Made by a program: the position numbers and the translations under genes
Shown here: positions 49,706 through 59,004 of the stretch, piece after piece
Layout of the letters: each line of letters starts with the position of its first letter
Numbering within the stretch: the first letter of the stretch is position 1
Assembly: GCA_022844275.1 (NCBI GenBank)
Contig: JALHMB010000005.1
Coordinates: forward strand, 62,001 to 126,000
Reading direction: 5' to 3'
DNA from: Hyphomicrobiaceae bacterium
Lineage (GTDB): Bacteria; Pseudomonadota; Alphaproteobacteria; Rhizobiales; Hyphomicrobiaceae
Length of the DNA stretch: 64,000 nucleotides
The notes under the pieces: generated by a model
Told to the model about the DNA's origin: nothing
Database searches by the model: none
What the model saw: the letters and a program-made list of their open reading frames with translations, nothing else

Positions 49706-50605
49706 ATGGATTTCTACCTTGGCCTCCTTCAGATCATGGGCGTGCACACGCTACTCGGACTCTCGGCCTATGTCGTGCTTCTGACGGGTCAGGTCTCGCT
49801 CGCTCAGGCCGGCTTCATGGCGATTGGCGCCTATGTCGCTGCCATGCTGACCGTTCTCTCGGGTTGGCCGTTGATCGCTGCTCTCATCGCCGGCGCGTTG
49901 GTCGCGGGCTTCATGGCCTGCCTCGTGGGATTCCCAGCGCTCCGCGTGCACGGCCTCATGCTCGTCGTCGCGACTCTCGCATTCACGGAAATCGTCCGGC
50001 TCTTCTTCTTCAATTTCGACTACCAGATCGCGCGCGGGAGCATCCGCGTCGGCCCGCTCGGCGGCGAGGGCTTCAGGCAGATCCGCTATTTCCCGGAGAA
50101 CGGATGGACGACCTTGCATGTCGCCATCTTCATCTGGTCGGTCGTGGCACTCGTCATGGCGGCACTCTGGTGGATGGACCGCTCGCGGGCCGGGGCCGTG
50201 CTCCGTGCCGTCGGCGAAGACGAAATCGCGGCGCAGAGCTGCGGCATCAACCTCACCGCGGTAAAGGTCTCGGCCATGACGGCAGGCGGTGCCATCGCAG
50301 GGCTCGCCGGCGGCATCTACGCGCACTACACGACACACATAGAGCAGACCAACTTCACGATCATGGTCGCCACGTTCGCGATCGCCTATCCCATTCTCGG
50401 CGGGCTCTCGAGCATCTTCGGGACGGTGGCAGCCGTGGTTTTCATCCAGGGCTTTCTCATCGAAGGACTGCGCTTCCTCGGCGACTGGCGAAACCTGCTG
50501 TTCGGCGCGCTCATCGTGCTCGTCATGAACATTCGCCCGAGCGGCCTGCTCGACGCGCGCACCATGGCCACGCTGCGCCGCCTCTTCGGCCGTCGGGAGG
50601 GTTGA
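49706..50605 (+). CDS. livM: Liv-type ABC transporter permease LivM (copy 1)
   Basis: A 299-residue membrane protein of the LivM type. The characteristic stretch is LLTGQVSLAQAGFMAIGAYVAAMLTVLSGWPL, followed by ALRVHGLMLVVATLAFTEIVRLFFFN. AVGEDEIAAQSCGINLTAVKVSAMTAGGAIAGLAGGIYAH is the EAA-like loop contacting the ATPases. GAGGAG lies just upstream of the ATG. It is followed within 6 nt by livG, so the genes are translationally linked. Confidence 0.9.
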   Translation: MDFYLGLLQIMGVHTLLGLSAYVVLLTGQVSLAQAGFMAIGAYVAAMLTVLSGWPLIAALIAGALVAGFMACLVGFPALRVHGLMLVVATLAFTEIVRLFFFNFDYQIARGSIRVGPLGGEGFRQIRYFPENGWTTLHVAIFIWSVVALVMAALWWMDRSRAGAVLRAVGEDEIAAQSCGINLTAVKVSAMTAGGAIAGLAGGIYAHYTTHIEQTNFTIMVATFAIAYPILGGLSSIFGTVAAVVFIQGFLIEGLRFLGDWRNLLFGALIVLVMNIRPSGLLDARTMATLRRLFGRREG

Positions 50606-50610
50606 GAGCC

Positions 50611-51378
50611 GTGCTCGAGCTCCAGAACCTCTCCAAGTACTTCGGCGGTGTCCGCGCCGTGGACAGTCTCAGCCTCAAAATCGAACCGGGTCAGATCTTC
50701 GGTCTCATCGGACCGAACGGCTCAGGCAAGAGCACGACCGTCAATCTCATCACGGGCCTGCTTGGCGTCACCAACGGCAGCATCAGGCTGTCCGGCGAGG
50801 AAATCACACGCCTGCCGACGCACGTGCGCCTCAGCTCCGGCATTGCCCGCACATTCCAGAACATCCGCCTTTTCGGCCAGCTCACGGTCTGGCAGAATCT
50901 CTGGGTCGCGGAGAATTCGCGTGCGCAGCGTGAGCGAACGAGCTTCCTCGCGCGCTGGCTCGGCGGCGAGAGCGGCGCACGCGCGCGCATCACCAAGGCG
51001 CTCGAGTTTTCGGGGCTTTCCCACAAAGCAAACGAACTCGCTGCGAATCTCGCGTTCGGCGAGCAGCGCCGTTTGGAACTCGCACGCGCCATGGCGGCGG
51101 AACCGAAGCTCCTGCTGCTCGACGAGCCCGCTGCCGGCATGAACGCCGAGGAGATCGGCGCGCTCGACGAGCGCATTCGCCAGATCCGCGACAGCGGTAT
51201 CACCGTCCTCCTGATCGAGCACCACATGGAGCTGATCATGGCGATTGCCGATAGGATCGCCGTACTCAACTTCGGCCAGAAGATTGCGGAGGGAACGCCG
51301 GCCGAGGTTCAGGCCAATCCCGCGGTCCGCGAGGCCTATCTCGGCACCGCCGAGACATCGACGAGAGGCACGGCCTGA
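50611..51378 (+). CDS. livG: Liv-type ABC transporter ATPase LivG (copy 1), GTG start
   Basis: A 255-residue ATPase. Walker A is GPNGSGKST, the signature region ANLAFGEQRRLELARAMA, and Walker B LLLLDEPAAGMNAEE. ARTFQNIRLFGQLTVWQNLWVAEN is the Q-loop region, and LLIEHHMELIM the switch. It begins at GTG (50611) after GGGAGGG, with no better ATG. The stop TGA overlaps the ATG of livF (ATGA-like), which is typical of stoichiometric coupling. Confidence 0.9.
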   Translation: MLELQNLSKYFGGVRAVDSLSLKIEPGQIFGLIGPNGSGKSTTVNLITGLLGVTNGSIRLSGEEITRLPTHVRLSSGIARTFQNIRLFGQLTVWQNLWVAENSRAQRERTSFLARWLGGESGARARITKALEFSGLSHKANELAANLAFGEQRRLELARAMAAEPKLLLLDEPAAGMNAEEIGALDERIRQIRDSGITVLLIEHHMELIMAIADRIAVLNFGQKIAEGTPAEVQANPAVREAYLGTAETSTRGTA

Positions 51379-52097
51379 TGCTCGACATCCAGGACATCGT
51401 CACGGCGTACGGCAAGATCGAGGCGCTGAAAGGCGTCAGCCTCGCTGCCGCCGAGGGACGCATCACCTGCCTGCTCGGCCCCAATGGCGCCGGCAAAACC
51501 ACGCTCATGTACTCCATTGCCGGGGTCCTTAAGCCACGACGCGGCACCATCAAGCTCGCCGGCGCCGACATAACCGGACAGTCGCCGGCGTCGATCGTTG
51601 CGCGCGGGCTCGCGCTCGTGCCGGAGAACCGCCTTGTCTTCCCGCAGATGTCCGTAGCGGAGAACCTGGAAGCCGGCGCCTACCAACGTCGCGACAGCGC
51701 GGAGGTTGCCGCTGACATCGAGCGCATGTACGCGCGCTTTCCGCGTCTCAAGGAGCGGCATACGCAGCTTGCTGGCACGCTCTCGGGTGGCGAGCAGCAG
51801 ATGCTCGCGGTTGCGCGCGCCTTGATGAGCCGCCCCCGCATCCTGCTCATGGACGAACCCTCACTTGGACTCGCGCCGCTCATCGTCGAGGAGATCTTCC
51901 GCATTGTCGGCGAGCTCAACAAGGACGGCGTGACGATCTTCCTCGTCGAGCAGAACGTGCATATGGCGCTCAAGGTCGCTCATCACTTCTATCTCATGGA
52001 GCAGGGCCGCGTGACCTTCTCAGGCGAGCCCGGCAAGCTTGCCGAGGACGAGGTGATCCAACGCGCCTACCTCGGCACAAGTCGCAAAACGGGTTGA
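51378..52097 (+). CDS. livF: Liv-type ABC transporter ATPase LivF (single copy)
   Basis: A 239-residue ATPase of the LivF type. Walker A is GPNGAGKTT, signature LSGGEQQMLAVARALMSRPRILLMDEPSLGLAPLIVEEIF, and VEQNVHMALKVAHHFYLMEQGRV near the end. GLALVPENRLVFPQMSVAENLEAGAY is the LivF hallmark. It is the only LivF in the operon, though two LivG follow or precede. It overlaps livG upstream by 1 nt and is one base from the next LivH. Confidence 0.9.
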   Translation: MLDIQDIVTAYGKIEALKGVSLAAAEGRITCLLGPNGAGKTTLMYSIAGVLKPRRGTIKLAGADITGQSPASIVARGLALVPENRLVFPQMSVAENLEAGAYQRRDSAEVAADIERMYARFPRLKERHTQLAGTLSGGEQQMLAVARALMSRPRILLMDEPSLGLAPLIVEEIFRIVGELNKDGVTIFLVEQNVHMALKVAHHFYLMEQGRVTFSGEPGKLAEDEVIQRAYLGTSRKTG

Positions 52098-52098
52098 C

Positions 52099-53004
52099 AT
52101 GACGGCCGTCGATCTCGCCCAAAACACGCTCGACGGGCTGATGGTCGGCGCCTCCTACGCGCTGCTCGCGGTCGGCTTCACTCTTATCTTTGGCGTTATG
52201 CGCCGTCTGAATCTCGCCTACGGCCCGACGATCATGGCCGGCGTATATCTCGGCACGGCAGCCTTCATCTCGCTCGGCGCACCGACTCTTGTGGTCCTTG
52301 TCGTCGTCATCATCGGCGCGGCGCTTGTTGGCCTCTATGTCGAGAGGCTGTGCTTCCGCCCGTTCGGTGAAGGCGCGCGAGCGGCGTCCATGGTCGCGAG
52401 TTTTGCGCTCTGGATGCAGCTCGAGGAAGCCGCGACCCATCTCCTGCCGCAGCATATGAACCCCTTCCCGCCGCTCCTCGCCACACAGCCCCTGGAGATT
52501 GGACCGCTGCTGTTGCGCGCTGATCACCTCGTCATGCTCGCGGCGACACTGCTGATCGCCGGCGCGGTGACCTATCTGCTCGCGCGCACCAAGCTTGGTC
52601 TCGCCATCCGCGCGGTCATCGACCAACCGCGCGCGGCGGCGATCGTCGGCATTCATGTGGAGCGCGTGATGATGCTGACGTTCGTGCTGGCCTCGGCCAT
52701 TGGCGGCGTTGCCGGCTTTCTCATTGCGGCGACGGACGGGCAAGTCACGCACATGATCGGTATGTGGGCGACAACCAAGGGCCTCGTCGCGATGATGCTC
52801 GGCGGGCTCGGATCGGTGAAGGGCGCCATTGCTGGCGGGCTTTTGCTCGGCATTCTCGAAGCGCACGCCCAGTGGTTCCTCGGCCCGCAGGTGCGCGACA
52901 TGGTCGCCTGGGGCTTGTTGTTCGTGCTGCTCGCCTTCTGGCCGGGTGGCCTCATGGGCGCGAAAGCGCTCGACCGCACAATGGCCGTCGGCCGACGGGT
53001 TTGA
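52099..53004 (+). CDS. livH: Liv-type ABC transporter permease LivH (copy 2)
   Basis: A 301-residue LivH-type permease, starting one base after the livF stop. LMVGASYALLAVGFTLIFGVMRRLNLAYGPTIMAGVYLG, TLLIAGAVTYLLARTKLGLAIRAVIDQPRAAAIVGIHVERVMMLTFVLASAIGGVAGFLIAATDG and GGLGSVKGAIAGGLLLGILEAHAQWFLGPQVR match the family. It is only moderately similar to copy 1. It pairs with the LivM copy that starts 31 nt later. Confidence 0.88.
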   Translation: MTAVDLAQNTLDGLMVGASYALLAVGFTLIFGVMRRLNLAYGPTIMAGVYLGTAAFISLGAPTLVVLVVVIIGAALVGLYVERLCFRPFGEGARAASMVASFALWMQLEEAATHLLPQHMNPFPPLLATQPLEIGPLLLRADHLVMLAATLLIAGAVTYLLARTKLGLAIRAVIDQPRAAAIVGIHVERVMMLTFVLASAIGGVAGFLIAATDGQVTHMIGMWATTKGLVAMMLGGLGSVKGAIAGGLLLGILEAHAQWFLGPQVRDMVAWGLLFVLLAFWPGGLMGAKALDRTMAVGRRV

Positions 53005-53035
53005 GCGGCTGCAGCCCAGCGGAGCAGAGGCTCGC

Positions 53036-53944
53036 ATGGACGGCTATCTGATCACTGTCCTCAGCAACATCGGGATGATTTCGTTTGTCGCGCTTTCGGC
53101 GTACATCCTGCTGCTCTCGGGCCAGATCTCCTTCGGTCAGCAGGCCTATTTCGGCATCGGCGCCTACACTGCCGGCATCGCGACCGTCATGTGGCAGTGG
53201 CCGCTCGCAGGCGCGCTCGTTCTCGGCGCGCTCGTCGCAAGCGCAGCCGCCGGACTCGTCGGCCTCGCGACGCTGCGCCTCAGCGGCATCTATTTCGCCA
53301 TGGCGACTCTCGCCTTTGCCGAGATCATGCGCATCGCGGCCGAGCTCTTGGTCTACCGCCGCGAGATCGGCGGCATCGAGACTGGCCCCGACGGCATCGA
53401 TGGCTTTCGCGACATCCGATATTTCTTCGCCAATGACGTATCGCCGCTTCAGACGTGCCTGATCGTCTACGTCCTGCTCGGGATGGTCGTCGCGGCGCTC
53501 TTCATGGCCGAGCGCACGCGCGCGGGTCGGATGCTGCGGCAGGTCGGCGAGGATCCGCTGCTCGCGGAGGTGCATGGCATCGATGTCATGCGTGTGCGCA
53601 TGGCTGCGGCGCTGGTGGCCGGCGCAGTGGCCGGACTCGGCGGCGGTCTCTACGCGCATCTCATGACGTACGTCGAGCCGAAGAGCTTCGACATCATGCT
53701 CGGCGTTCATGCCCTTGCTTATGGACTGATCGGCGGTCTCGGCACCGCGCTCGGCCCGCTGCTCGGCGTGCTCATCGACATCGGGCTTCTCGAGTCGACG
53801 CGGATTTTCCGTGGCTATCGCATGATCGTCTTCGGCGGCCTCGTCGCGGTGCTGCTGATCGTGCGCCCGCGCGGGCTGCTCGACGAAAACGCTGTCGGCC
53901 GCATCCGGCACTATCTGCGGAGGCGTGGACATGCTGGAGATTGA
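53036..53944 (+). CDS. livM: Liv-type ABC transporter permease LivM (copy 2)
   Basis: A 302-residue LivM-type permease. ILLLSGQISFGQQAYFGIGAYTAGIATVMWQWPLAGALVLGALV and LRLSGIYFAMATLAFAEIMRIAAELLVYRREIGG are canonical. The EAA-like loop is RAGRMLRQVGEDPLLAEVHGIDVMRVRMAAALVAGAVAGLGGGLYAHL. The start at 53036 begins MDGYLITVL. The end overlaps livG copy 2 by 14 nt. Confidence 0.88.
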   Translation: MDGYLITVLSNIGMISFVALSAYILLLSGQISFGQQAYFGIGAYTAGIATVMWQWPLAGALVLGALVASAAAGLVGLATLRLSGIYFAMATLAFAEIMRIAAELLVYRREIGGIETGPDGIDGFRDIRYFFANDVSPLQTCLIVYVLLGMVVAALFMAERTRAGRMLRQVGEDPLLAEVHGIDVMRVRMAAALVAGAVAGLGGGLYAHLMTYVEPKSFDIMLGVHALAYGLIGGLGTALGPLLGVLIDIGLLESTRIFRGYRMIVFGGLVAVLLIVRPRGLLDENAVGRIRHYLRRRGHAGD

Positions 53945-54635
53945 CGACCTTACGGTTCGCTTCGACGGCATCGAGGCGCTTCGCCGCCTCACGCTGGTGG
54001 TACCACCGGGTGCGCGCATCGGCGTGATCGGCCCCAATGGCTCGGGCAAGACCACGCTCTTCAACGCCATCTCAGGGTTGGTCGCAATCGCTGGCGGCAC
54101 GATCCGCCTCAACGGGCGCGCAATTTCGCACCTCGCACCGCACCAGATTGCAGCGAGCGGCGTAGCGCGCACTTTTCAGAGCGTGCGGCTCTTCCAGCGC
54201 CTGAGTGTTGTCGACAACGTCCTCCCGGCCGTCGGCACGACACGCGACGCGCGGCAAGCGGCGTTGGCGGCTCTCGACGCGGTCGGCCTCGCCGCGCGGC
54301 GCGATACCCTCGCCGGCGATCTCAGTTTCTACGATCAGCGGCGGCTCGAGATTGCGCGCGCCATAGCGCAGAGGCCGCGCCTTCTGCTCGCCGACGAGCC
54401 AACGGCAGGCCTCTCGCAGAGCGAGTGCGATCACGTCATCGAGCTGATCGGGAACGCATTCGGCGCGGAAACCGCGATCCTGCTGATCGAGCACAAGATC
54501 GCCGCGGTGGAAGCGCTTTGCCCTCGATCAATGCTGCTATCCGAAGGACGTCTCATTGTTGATGCGGCGACCAGCGACATGCGCCGCGATCCGCGCCTCG
54601 CAAATGTGTATTTCGGAACACAACTGCCGCTATAG
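53931..54635 (+). CDS. livG: Liv-type ABC transporter ATPase LivG (copy 2)
   Basis: A 234-residue LivG-type ATPase starting MLEIDDLTVRFDG. Walker A is GPNGSGKTT, with ARTFQSVRLFQRLSVVDNVLPAVG and signature-like DLSFYDQRRLEIARAIAQ (SFYDQRR, as in LivG). Walker B is LLLADEPTAGLSQSE. The ATG at 53931 follows GGAGG 7 nt upstream; a GTG two codons earlier exists. It ends the operon. No second livF is seen, so LivF (51378) may serve both permease pairs. Confidence 0.88.
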   Translation: MLEIDDLTVRFDGIEALRRLTLVVPPGARIGVIGPNGSGKTTLFNAISGLVAIAGGTIRLNGRAISHLAPHQIAASGVARTFQSVRLFQRLSVVDNVLPAVGTTRDARQAALAALDAVGLAARRDTLAGDLSFYDQRRLEIARAIAQRPRLLLADEPTAGLSQSECDHVIELIGNAFGAETAILLIEHKIAAVEALCPRSMLLSEGRLIVDAATSDMRRDPRLANVYFGTQLPL

Positions 54636-54811
54636 CGCAACATTTGAGGCTCTATGAGAAGTGGTCCTTCTGCAATCGCACAGCTAATTCCGAAATCTGA
54701 ATAAGTGTTCATGACGAATATTATCGATCGTAACTTGAAACTGATCACAGAACCGACCAATTTCAAAATTACGCCGGGTTAATGTCTGAAAGTCCAAGGA
54801 GAGTGCTCAAA

Positions 54812-55240
54812 ATGTTCAGAACTCTCGCAATAACCGCAGTTGCTGCGGCAGGGCTCTTGCTTCTTCCCGGACAAGCCACGACGACCAGCGCCGCGCCGAC
54901 GATCGCACCCAAGATCGCGACGCCGGAAAGCGCCGTCGAGCAAGTGCGGCGGGGCGGCCGTGGCGGTTTCCGCGGTCATAGCTATCGGGGTGGTCGCAGC
55001 TTCCGTGGCGCTCGCTTCTATGGCGGCGGCCGCAGCTATCGTCGCCATGCCTACTACGGTCACCGGCATCGTGGCTGGCGCCGCGGCCTGGTCATCGGCG
55101 CCGGAATACCGTTCCTCTACGGCGGTGGCTACTACTACGGCAGCGGTTACTACGGCGGGTGTGGCTATTACTATCGCAAGTGGATGCGCACCGGCAGCCG
55201 CTACTGGCGCAATCGCTACTACGATTGCCGCTACTGGTAA
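54812..55240 (+). CDS. Secreted Gly/Tyr/Arg-rich protein
   Basis: A 142-residue protein with a signal peptide (1 to about 27, ending near TSAAP). The mature part is low complexity: RGGRGGFRGHSYRGGRSFRGARFYGGGRSYRRHAYYGHRHRGWRRG, then GGGYYYGSGYYGGCGYYYRKWMRTGSRYWRNRYYDCRYW. Such proteins are common in Hyphomicrobiales and of unknown function, perhaps envelope-associated. Two cysteines near the C-terminus could form a disulfide. AAGGAG lies upstream of the ATG at 54812; an upstream ATG at 54782 is possible. Confidence 0.78.
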   Translation: MFRTLAITAVAAAGLLLLPGQATTTSAAPTIAPKIATPESAVEQVRRGGRGGFRGHSYRGGRSFRGARFYGGGRSYRRHAYYGHRHRGWRRGLVIGAGIPFLYGGGYYYGSGYYGGCGYYYRKWMRTGSRYWRNRYYDCRYW

Positions 55241-55263
55241 GAGGCTTCGAGGCGATCAACGAG

Positions 55264-55294
55264 AAGGCCAGCCTCGCAGCTGGCCTTTTTCTTT
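55264..55294 (+). terminator. Rho-independent terminator
   Basis: AAGGCCAGC (55264-55272) pairs with GCTGGCCTT (55279-55287) around CTCGCA. A run TTTTTCTTTT follows. It ends the secreted-protein gene just before the convergent citrate synthase gene. Confidence 0.88.
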
Positions 55295-55308
55295 TGCGAT
55301 TCGCCCAA

Positions 55309-56454
55309 TCAGCGACGCGCACTCATGGGCACGTACGGCCGCGCCTCGGGGCCGGTGTAGAGCGTCAGCGGGCGAATGAGGATGTTGTTGTCGAGCTGCT
55401 CGAGGACCTGCACGGTCCAGCCGGGCACACGCCCGACAGCGAAGATCGGCACGAACAGATCTTTTGGGATCTTGTGCAGGTAGTAGATCACGCCCGAGTA
55501 GAAGTCGACGTTCACGTTCACACCGTGACGCGCATAAGGCTTCATCTCAGCGACGAGCGCTTCCAAGATCTCGTACCACTTGGGTTCGCCCATTTCCTTC
55601 GATAGGCGCTTCACGCCCTCGCGCATGTGCCGCGCGCGGGGATCCTCGGCGCGATAGACGCGATGGCCGAAGCCCGTGATCGCTTCCTTGGCGGCGCGCT
55701 TGGCCTTCACATAGGCCGCGGTATTGGCGGGATCGCCGATCTCCTCGGCCATGCGCATGACGTCCTCGGCAGCGCCGCCGTGTGCAGGCCCCGACAGAGC
55801 GGCAATTGCTGCTGTGATCGCCGCATGAATGTTGGCGTCGGTGCCGATCACCACCCGCGCCGTAAACGAGGACGCGTTCGAACCATGCTCGGCGTGGAGC
55901 ACGAGGTCCGTGTCGAGGAGCTTCGCCGCATCCTCGGAAGGCTTCTCTCCTTTGAGCAGCCAGAGGAAGTTGGCCGCGTGGCCGAGTGAGGGATCGGGCG
56001 CGAGTGGCGCGAGGCCGTTGCGAATACGCTCATGCGCCGCGACGATCATTGGCACCTGCGAGGAAAGCCGCACGCCCTTGCGGATGGTGGCGGCACGCGA
56101 GGTATCCACCGTCTCGGGATCGAAGGCTGCGAGCGCGGAGACAGCCGTGCGTAGTACGTCCATAGGGTGCGCACGCTGCACTAGCCGGATCACGTCGAGA
56201 ATCTCGTTGGGCAGCACGCGCGCGGCCTTGAGCTCGGCGTCGAAGGCCTTGAGTTCGGCGGCGGTCGGCAGCTCGCCGTGGATGAGTAGGTAAGCCGTCT
56301 CCTCGAAGCAGGAATGAGCAGCCAGATCGTGGATCGAGTAGCCGCGATAGCGCAGCTCGCCTGCCTTGCCATCAATGAAGGTCGTACCGGAGCGCTCGAA
56401 GTACACATCCTTGAGACCCCGATAGATTCGGGGCTCGTTGCCAGGTTCGGTCAT
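55309..56454 (-). CDS. Citrate synthase / 2-methylcitrate synthase family
   Basis: A 381-residue type I/short citrate synthase-family enzyme condensing oxaloacetate with acetyl- or propionyl-CoA. It has [26 protein letters not shown] and [14 protein letters not shown], and the catalytic Asp in [18 protein letters not shown]. The length resembles the short form (about 370-380), which includes methylcitrate synthases. Sequence alone does not fix the acyl substrate. It is divergent from a phosphotransacetylase (56577), which suggests acetyl-CoA-related metabolism. Confidence 0.92.
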   Translation of the reverse strand: MTEPGNEPRIYRGLKDVYFERSGTTFIDGKAGELRYRGYSIHDLAAHSCFEETAYLLIHGELPTAAELKAFDAELKAARVLPNEILDVIRLVQRAHPMDVLRTAVSALAAFDPETVDTSRAATIRKGVRLSSQVPMIVAAHERIRNGLAPLAPDPSLGHAANFLWLLKGEKPSEDAAKLLDTDLVLHAEHGSNASSFTARVVIGTDANIHAAITAAIAALSGPAHGGAAEDVMRMAEEIGDPANTAAYVKAKRAAKEAITGFGHRVYRAEDPRARHMREGVKRLSKEMGEPKWYEILEALVAEMKPYARHGVNVNVDFYSGVIYYLHKIPKDLFVPIFAVGRVPGWTVQVLEQLDNNILIRPLTLYTGPEARPYVPMSARR

Positions 56455-56576
56455 GGTCTGTCTCTCGAGCCGTTTCGTATCAAATTCTGGAACAGTACTT
56501 GCACCATTCCCGCCATCGCCTACAACATCATTCGAAGCCCGAGGACACTTGCGCAGGGCCGGTCCGGGAGAGGCGG

Positions 56577-57578
56577 ATGAACATCATTGCGGCGTGCATG
56601 GCCGCCGTACGTGGGCGCGGCTTTCGCGTGGTCCTGCCCGAAGGCGAGGACGAGCGCATTCTCAAAGCCGCAGTCGAGATCGCACGCGAGAACATCGCGT
56701 GGCCGCTTGTGCTCACGGATGACGTCGAAACCACGCAGAGGACGCTTGCGGCGCTTGGCGCTCCCGAGGAGGCGATCAGCGTTCTCGATCCCGAGAACGA
56801 TCCCGTCGGCGCCGCGCTCGCGGCCCATGTCACGGCTACGCGGGAACGCATGAACGAGCGCACGGCTGCACGCCTCGTGAAGAAGCCCCTCTATTTCGGC
56901 GGCGCACTCGTGGCGGTCGGGCAGGCAGAGGCGCTGGTCGCAGGCGTCGCCAACCCGACGCGGCGCGTCATCGAAGCCGGCCTCATGACGATCGGACCGG
57001 CGCCCGGCATCGCGACGCCGTCGAGCTACTTCCTGATGATGATCCCTGGACGCGCAGATGTGCCACCCCGCGCGCTCATTTTCGCAGACTGCGCGGTGAA
57101 TGCCGAACCAGGCCCGGAGGAGCTTGCCGATATCGCAATCGCTTCGGCGGTGAGTGCCGAAAGCCTGCTCGGCGAGCCGGCGCGCATCGCGCTGCTATCG
57201 TTCTCGACGCATGGCAGCGCCGCGCACCCACGCGTCGACAAAGTTCGTGCGGCACTCGGTTTGGTCAGGCAACGCGCGCCCACGCTCACGATCGACGGCG
57301 AGCTGCAGGCCGATGCCGCGCTCTCCCTCGCCGTTGCAGCTAAGAAGGTGAAAGATGAAAGCGCCGTCGCCGGTCGCGCAAACGTGCTCGTCTTTCCGGA
57401 TCTCGACTCCGGTAACATCGGCTACAAGCTGACGCAGGAACTCGCCGGCGCACAGGCCATCGGGCCTTTCCTTCAAGGCTTCGCGAAGCCCGTCTCCGAT
57501 CTCTCGCGCGGCGCAAGCGTTGCCGACATCGTGGCGACCGTAGCCGTCACGCTCGCGCGGGCAACGCCGCGGAACTAG
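56577..57578 (+). CDS. pta: Phosphate acetyl/butyryltransferase (Pta family)
   Basis: A 333-residue phosphotransacylase, the short Pta form. The N-terminus is [72 protein letters not shown] and [38 protein letters not shown] and [44 protein letters not shown] are typical. It converts acetyl-CoA and phosphate to acetyl phosphate. No acetate kinase is in the window. The start is at 56577 (after GGGAGAGG), since the upstream extension is not conserved. Confidence 0.9.
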   Translation: MNIIAACMAAVRGRGFRVVLPEGEDERILKAAVEIARENIAWPLVLTDDVETTQRTLAALGAPEEAISVLDPENDPVGAALAAHVTATRERMNERTAARLVKKPLYFGGALVAVGQAEALVAGVANPTRRVIEAGLMTIGPAPGIATPSSYFLMMIPGRADVPPRALIFADCAVNAEPGPEELADIAIASAVSAESLLGEPARIALLSFSTHGSAAHPRVDKVRAALGLVRQRAPTLTIDGELQADAALSLAVAAKKVKDESAVAGRANVLVFPDLDSGNIGYKLTQELAGAQAIGPFLQGFAKPVSDLSRGASVADIVATVAVTLARATPRN

Positions 57579-57590
57579 AATGCCCGTGTC

Positions 57591-58397
57591 TCAGCGCTTC
57601 CAGCCGATCCACTCGCAGATGGCGTCACCCATGATGAGCTTCTTGTCCGCCGCGGGTATCCAGTCGATCTCCTGGAAGTGCGTGACGCACTGCTTCCACG
57701 AGCACGGCATCTTCGTAATGTCCGTACCCCAGAAGAGCCGACGCGGGCCGAAGGCATCGTAGAGCGCGCGGTAAGGTGCATGCAGGCTGCGGAATGGATA
57801 GGCGTCGTCGGCGTAGAACGGCCCGCCGGTCAGCTTGACGGCGACGTTCGGGTACTTCGCGAGCGCCGTCAGATCCTTCATGCTGGAAAACGCAGCAGCA
57901 CCGCCCTTGAAGATGCGCTCGGCGCCCATGTGGTCGACGATAAGCTTCAGGCCGGGATGGCGGGCCGCGACTTCGCCCAGTTTCGGTATCCAGTGATCTG
58001 CGAGTAGAGCCACGGGCAAGCCCGCCTTTTCGGCGGCAGGCCAGAGCCAGTCTATCGTACCGTCGAGCGGCCAGTTGCGCTTCTCGGGTGCGCTGAAATA
58101 GAAGCGCAGGCCGAGCATGCCGGGGCGCTGCTTCCAGGTGGGCACGAGCGCGCGGCTCGCGGGATCGTTCAGCGGAAAGTTGCCGAGGATTGCGAAGCGA
58201 CCCGGATAGGCTTTGGCCGCCTCGACAGCAAGCTCATTGGAATCGGGATCCCAGTTCGGCGGATGCAGGACGGCGCCGTCAACGCCGGCTTCATCCATGC
58301 CGCGAACGGCCTCATCGGCAAGATAGGACCGCTCGAGATGGAGCACGGTCGGCGTGCCCTTCTCCCAGATGTGGACCTGGGCGTCGATGATGGCCAT
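57591..58397 (-). CDS. Amidohydrolase 2 family metal-dependent hydrolase
   Basis: A 268-residue TIM-barrel hydrolase. It begins MAIIDAQVHIWEKG, the metal-binding HxH-like start of the amidohydrolase-2 family, and has RFAILGNFPLNDP, LKLIVDHMGAERIFKG and a WGTDITKMPCSWKQ metal Asp near the C-terminus. The substrate is unknown; many relatives act on lactones or decarboxylate aromatic acids. The start at 58397 has GGGAGA upstream. It is convergent with pta, with 12 nt between stops. Confidence 0.86.
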   Translation of the reverse strand: MAIIDAQVHIWEKGTPTVLHLERSYLADEAVRGMDEAGVDGAVLHPPNWDPDSNELAVEAAKAYPGRFAILGNFPLNDPASRALVPTWKQRPGMLGLRFYFSAPEKRNWPLDGTIDWLWPAAEKAGLPVALLADHWIPKLGEVAARHPGLKLIVDHMGAERIFKGGAAAFSSMKDLTALAKYPNVAVKLTGGPFYADDAYPFRSLHAPYRALYDAFGPRRLFWGTDITKMPCSWKQCVTHFQEIDWIPAADKKLIMGDAICEWIGWKR

Positions 58398-58468
58398 TCC
58401 AGGCTCTCCCACTCTTGATGTTCTCGTTTGTTGGGAGTCTATGGCCGCGCACACGAGACTACAAATGC

Positions 58469-58502
58469 AAATGCGCCCGCCGAGAACTCAGCGGGCGCAT
58501 TT
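58469..58502 (-). terminator. 12-bp perfect hairpin between PRC-barrel and amidohydrolase genes
   Basis: AAATGCGCCCGC (58469-58480) pairs exactly with 58491-58502, loop CGAGAACTCA. It lies 31 nt after the PRC-barrel stop on the minus strand. The tail is poor in T, so termination is only partly supported. Confidence 0.65.
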
Positions 58503-58532
58503 CACGCATACTAGAAGTTACCCAATAGCTCC

Positions 58533-58892
58533 TTAGGGATACATCGGCACGCCATAGTGCTCGTGTGTGCGGGTCTCCCAATTGCGATCGCCCCACATAT
58601 CGTCGCTAAACTCGGGCGCGTCGCGGAGCTGCTGCTCGGTGATGCCGGTCCGATAACCGCCGAGCGAGGGGTCGTATTTCAGTGCGGCCCAGGGCACGGG
58701 ATAGTGGCTGTGGCCGAGCCCAAGGAAGCCGCCGAAGCTCATGACGGCGTACGTGACCTTGCCCGAGAACTTGTCGATCATAAGATGGTCGATCTCACCG
58801 ACCTTGCTGTCGCCGGCGCCATACACGTTGGTGCCTTCGACGTCTTCACTTGAGATGAGCTGATGGTTCGGATGCTGTGTTGCCGAGGCCAT
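58533..58892 (-). CDS. PRC-barrel domain protein, cytoplasmic
   Basis: A 119-residue protein with one PRC-barrel domain: LISSEDVEGTNVYGAGDSKVGEIDHLMIDKFSGKVTYAVMSFGGFLGLGHSHYPVPWAALKYD. No signal peptide is present. The start at 58892 follows AAAGGAG. It resembles alphaproteobacterial stress-induced PRC-barrel proteins of unknown function, and its neighbour encodes a secreted PRC-barrel protein. No EcfG-type promoter is visible directly upstream of this gene. Confidence 0.88.
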   Translation of the reverse strand: MASATQHPNHQLISSEDVEGTNVYGAGDSKVGEIDHLMIDKFSGKVTYAVMSFGGFLGLGHSHYPVPWAALKYDPSLGGYRTGITEQQLRDAPEFSDDMWGDRNWETRTHEHYGVPMYP

Positions 58893-59004
58893 GAGACGCT
58901 CCTTTACTGCTACTGATTGAGAATGCGGGTGACACCACGCAGTTGCGCGTCGCACTACGAACAAGAAGTGCGCCACGCGGCGCACCCCTGTACGTTAGCG
59001 TGTC

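Noticed and set aside
49000-51378. A 792-codon plus-strand frame as one large protein
   Set aside because: It is the livG frame extended upstream through livH and livM. Only the part from 50611 is an ABC ATPase.
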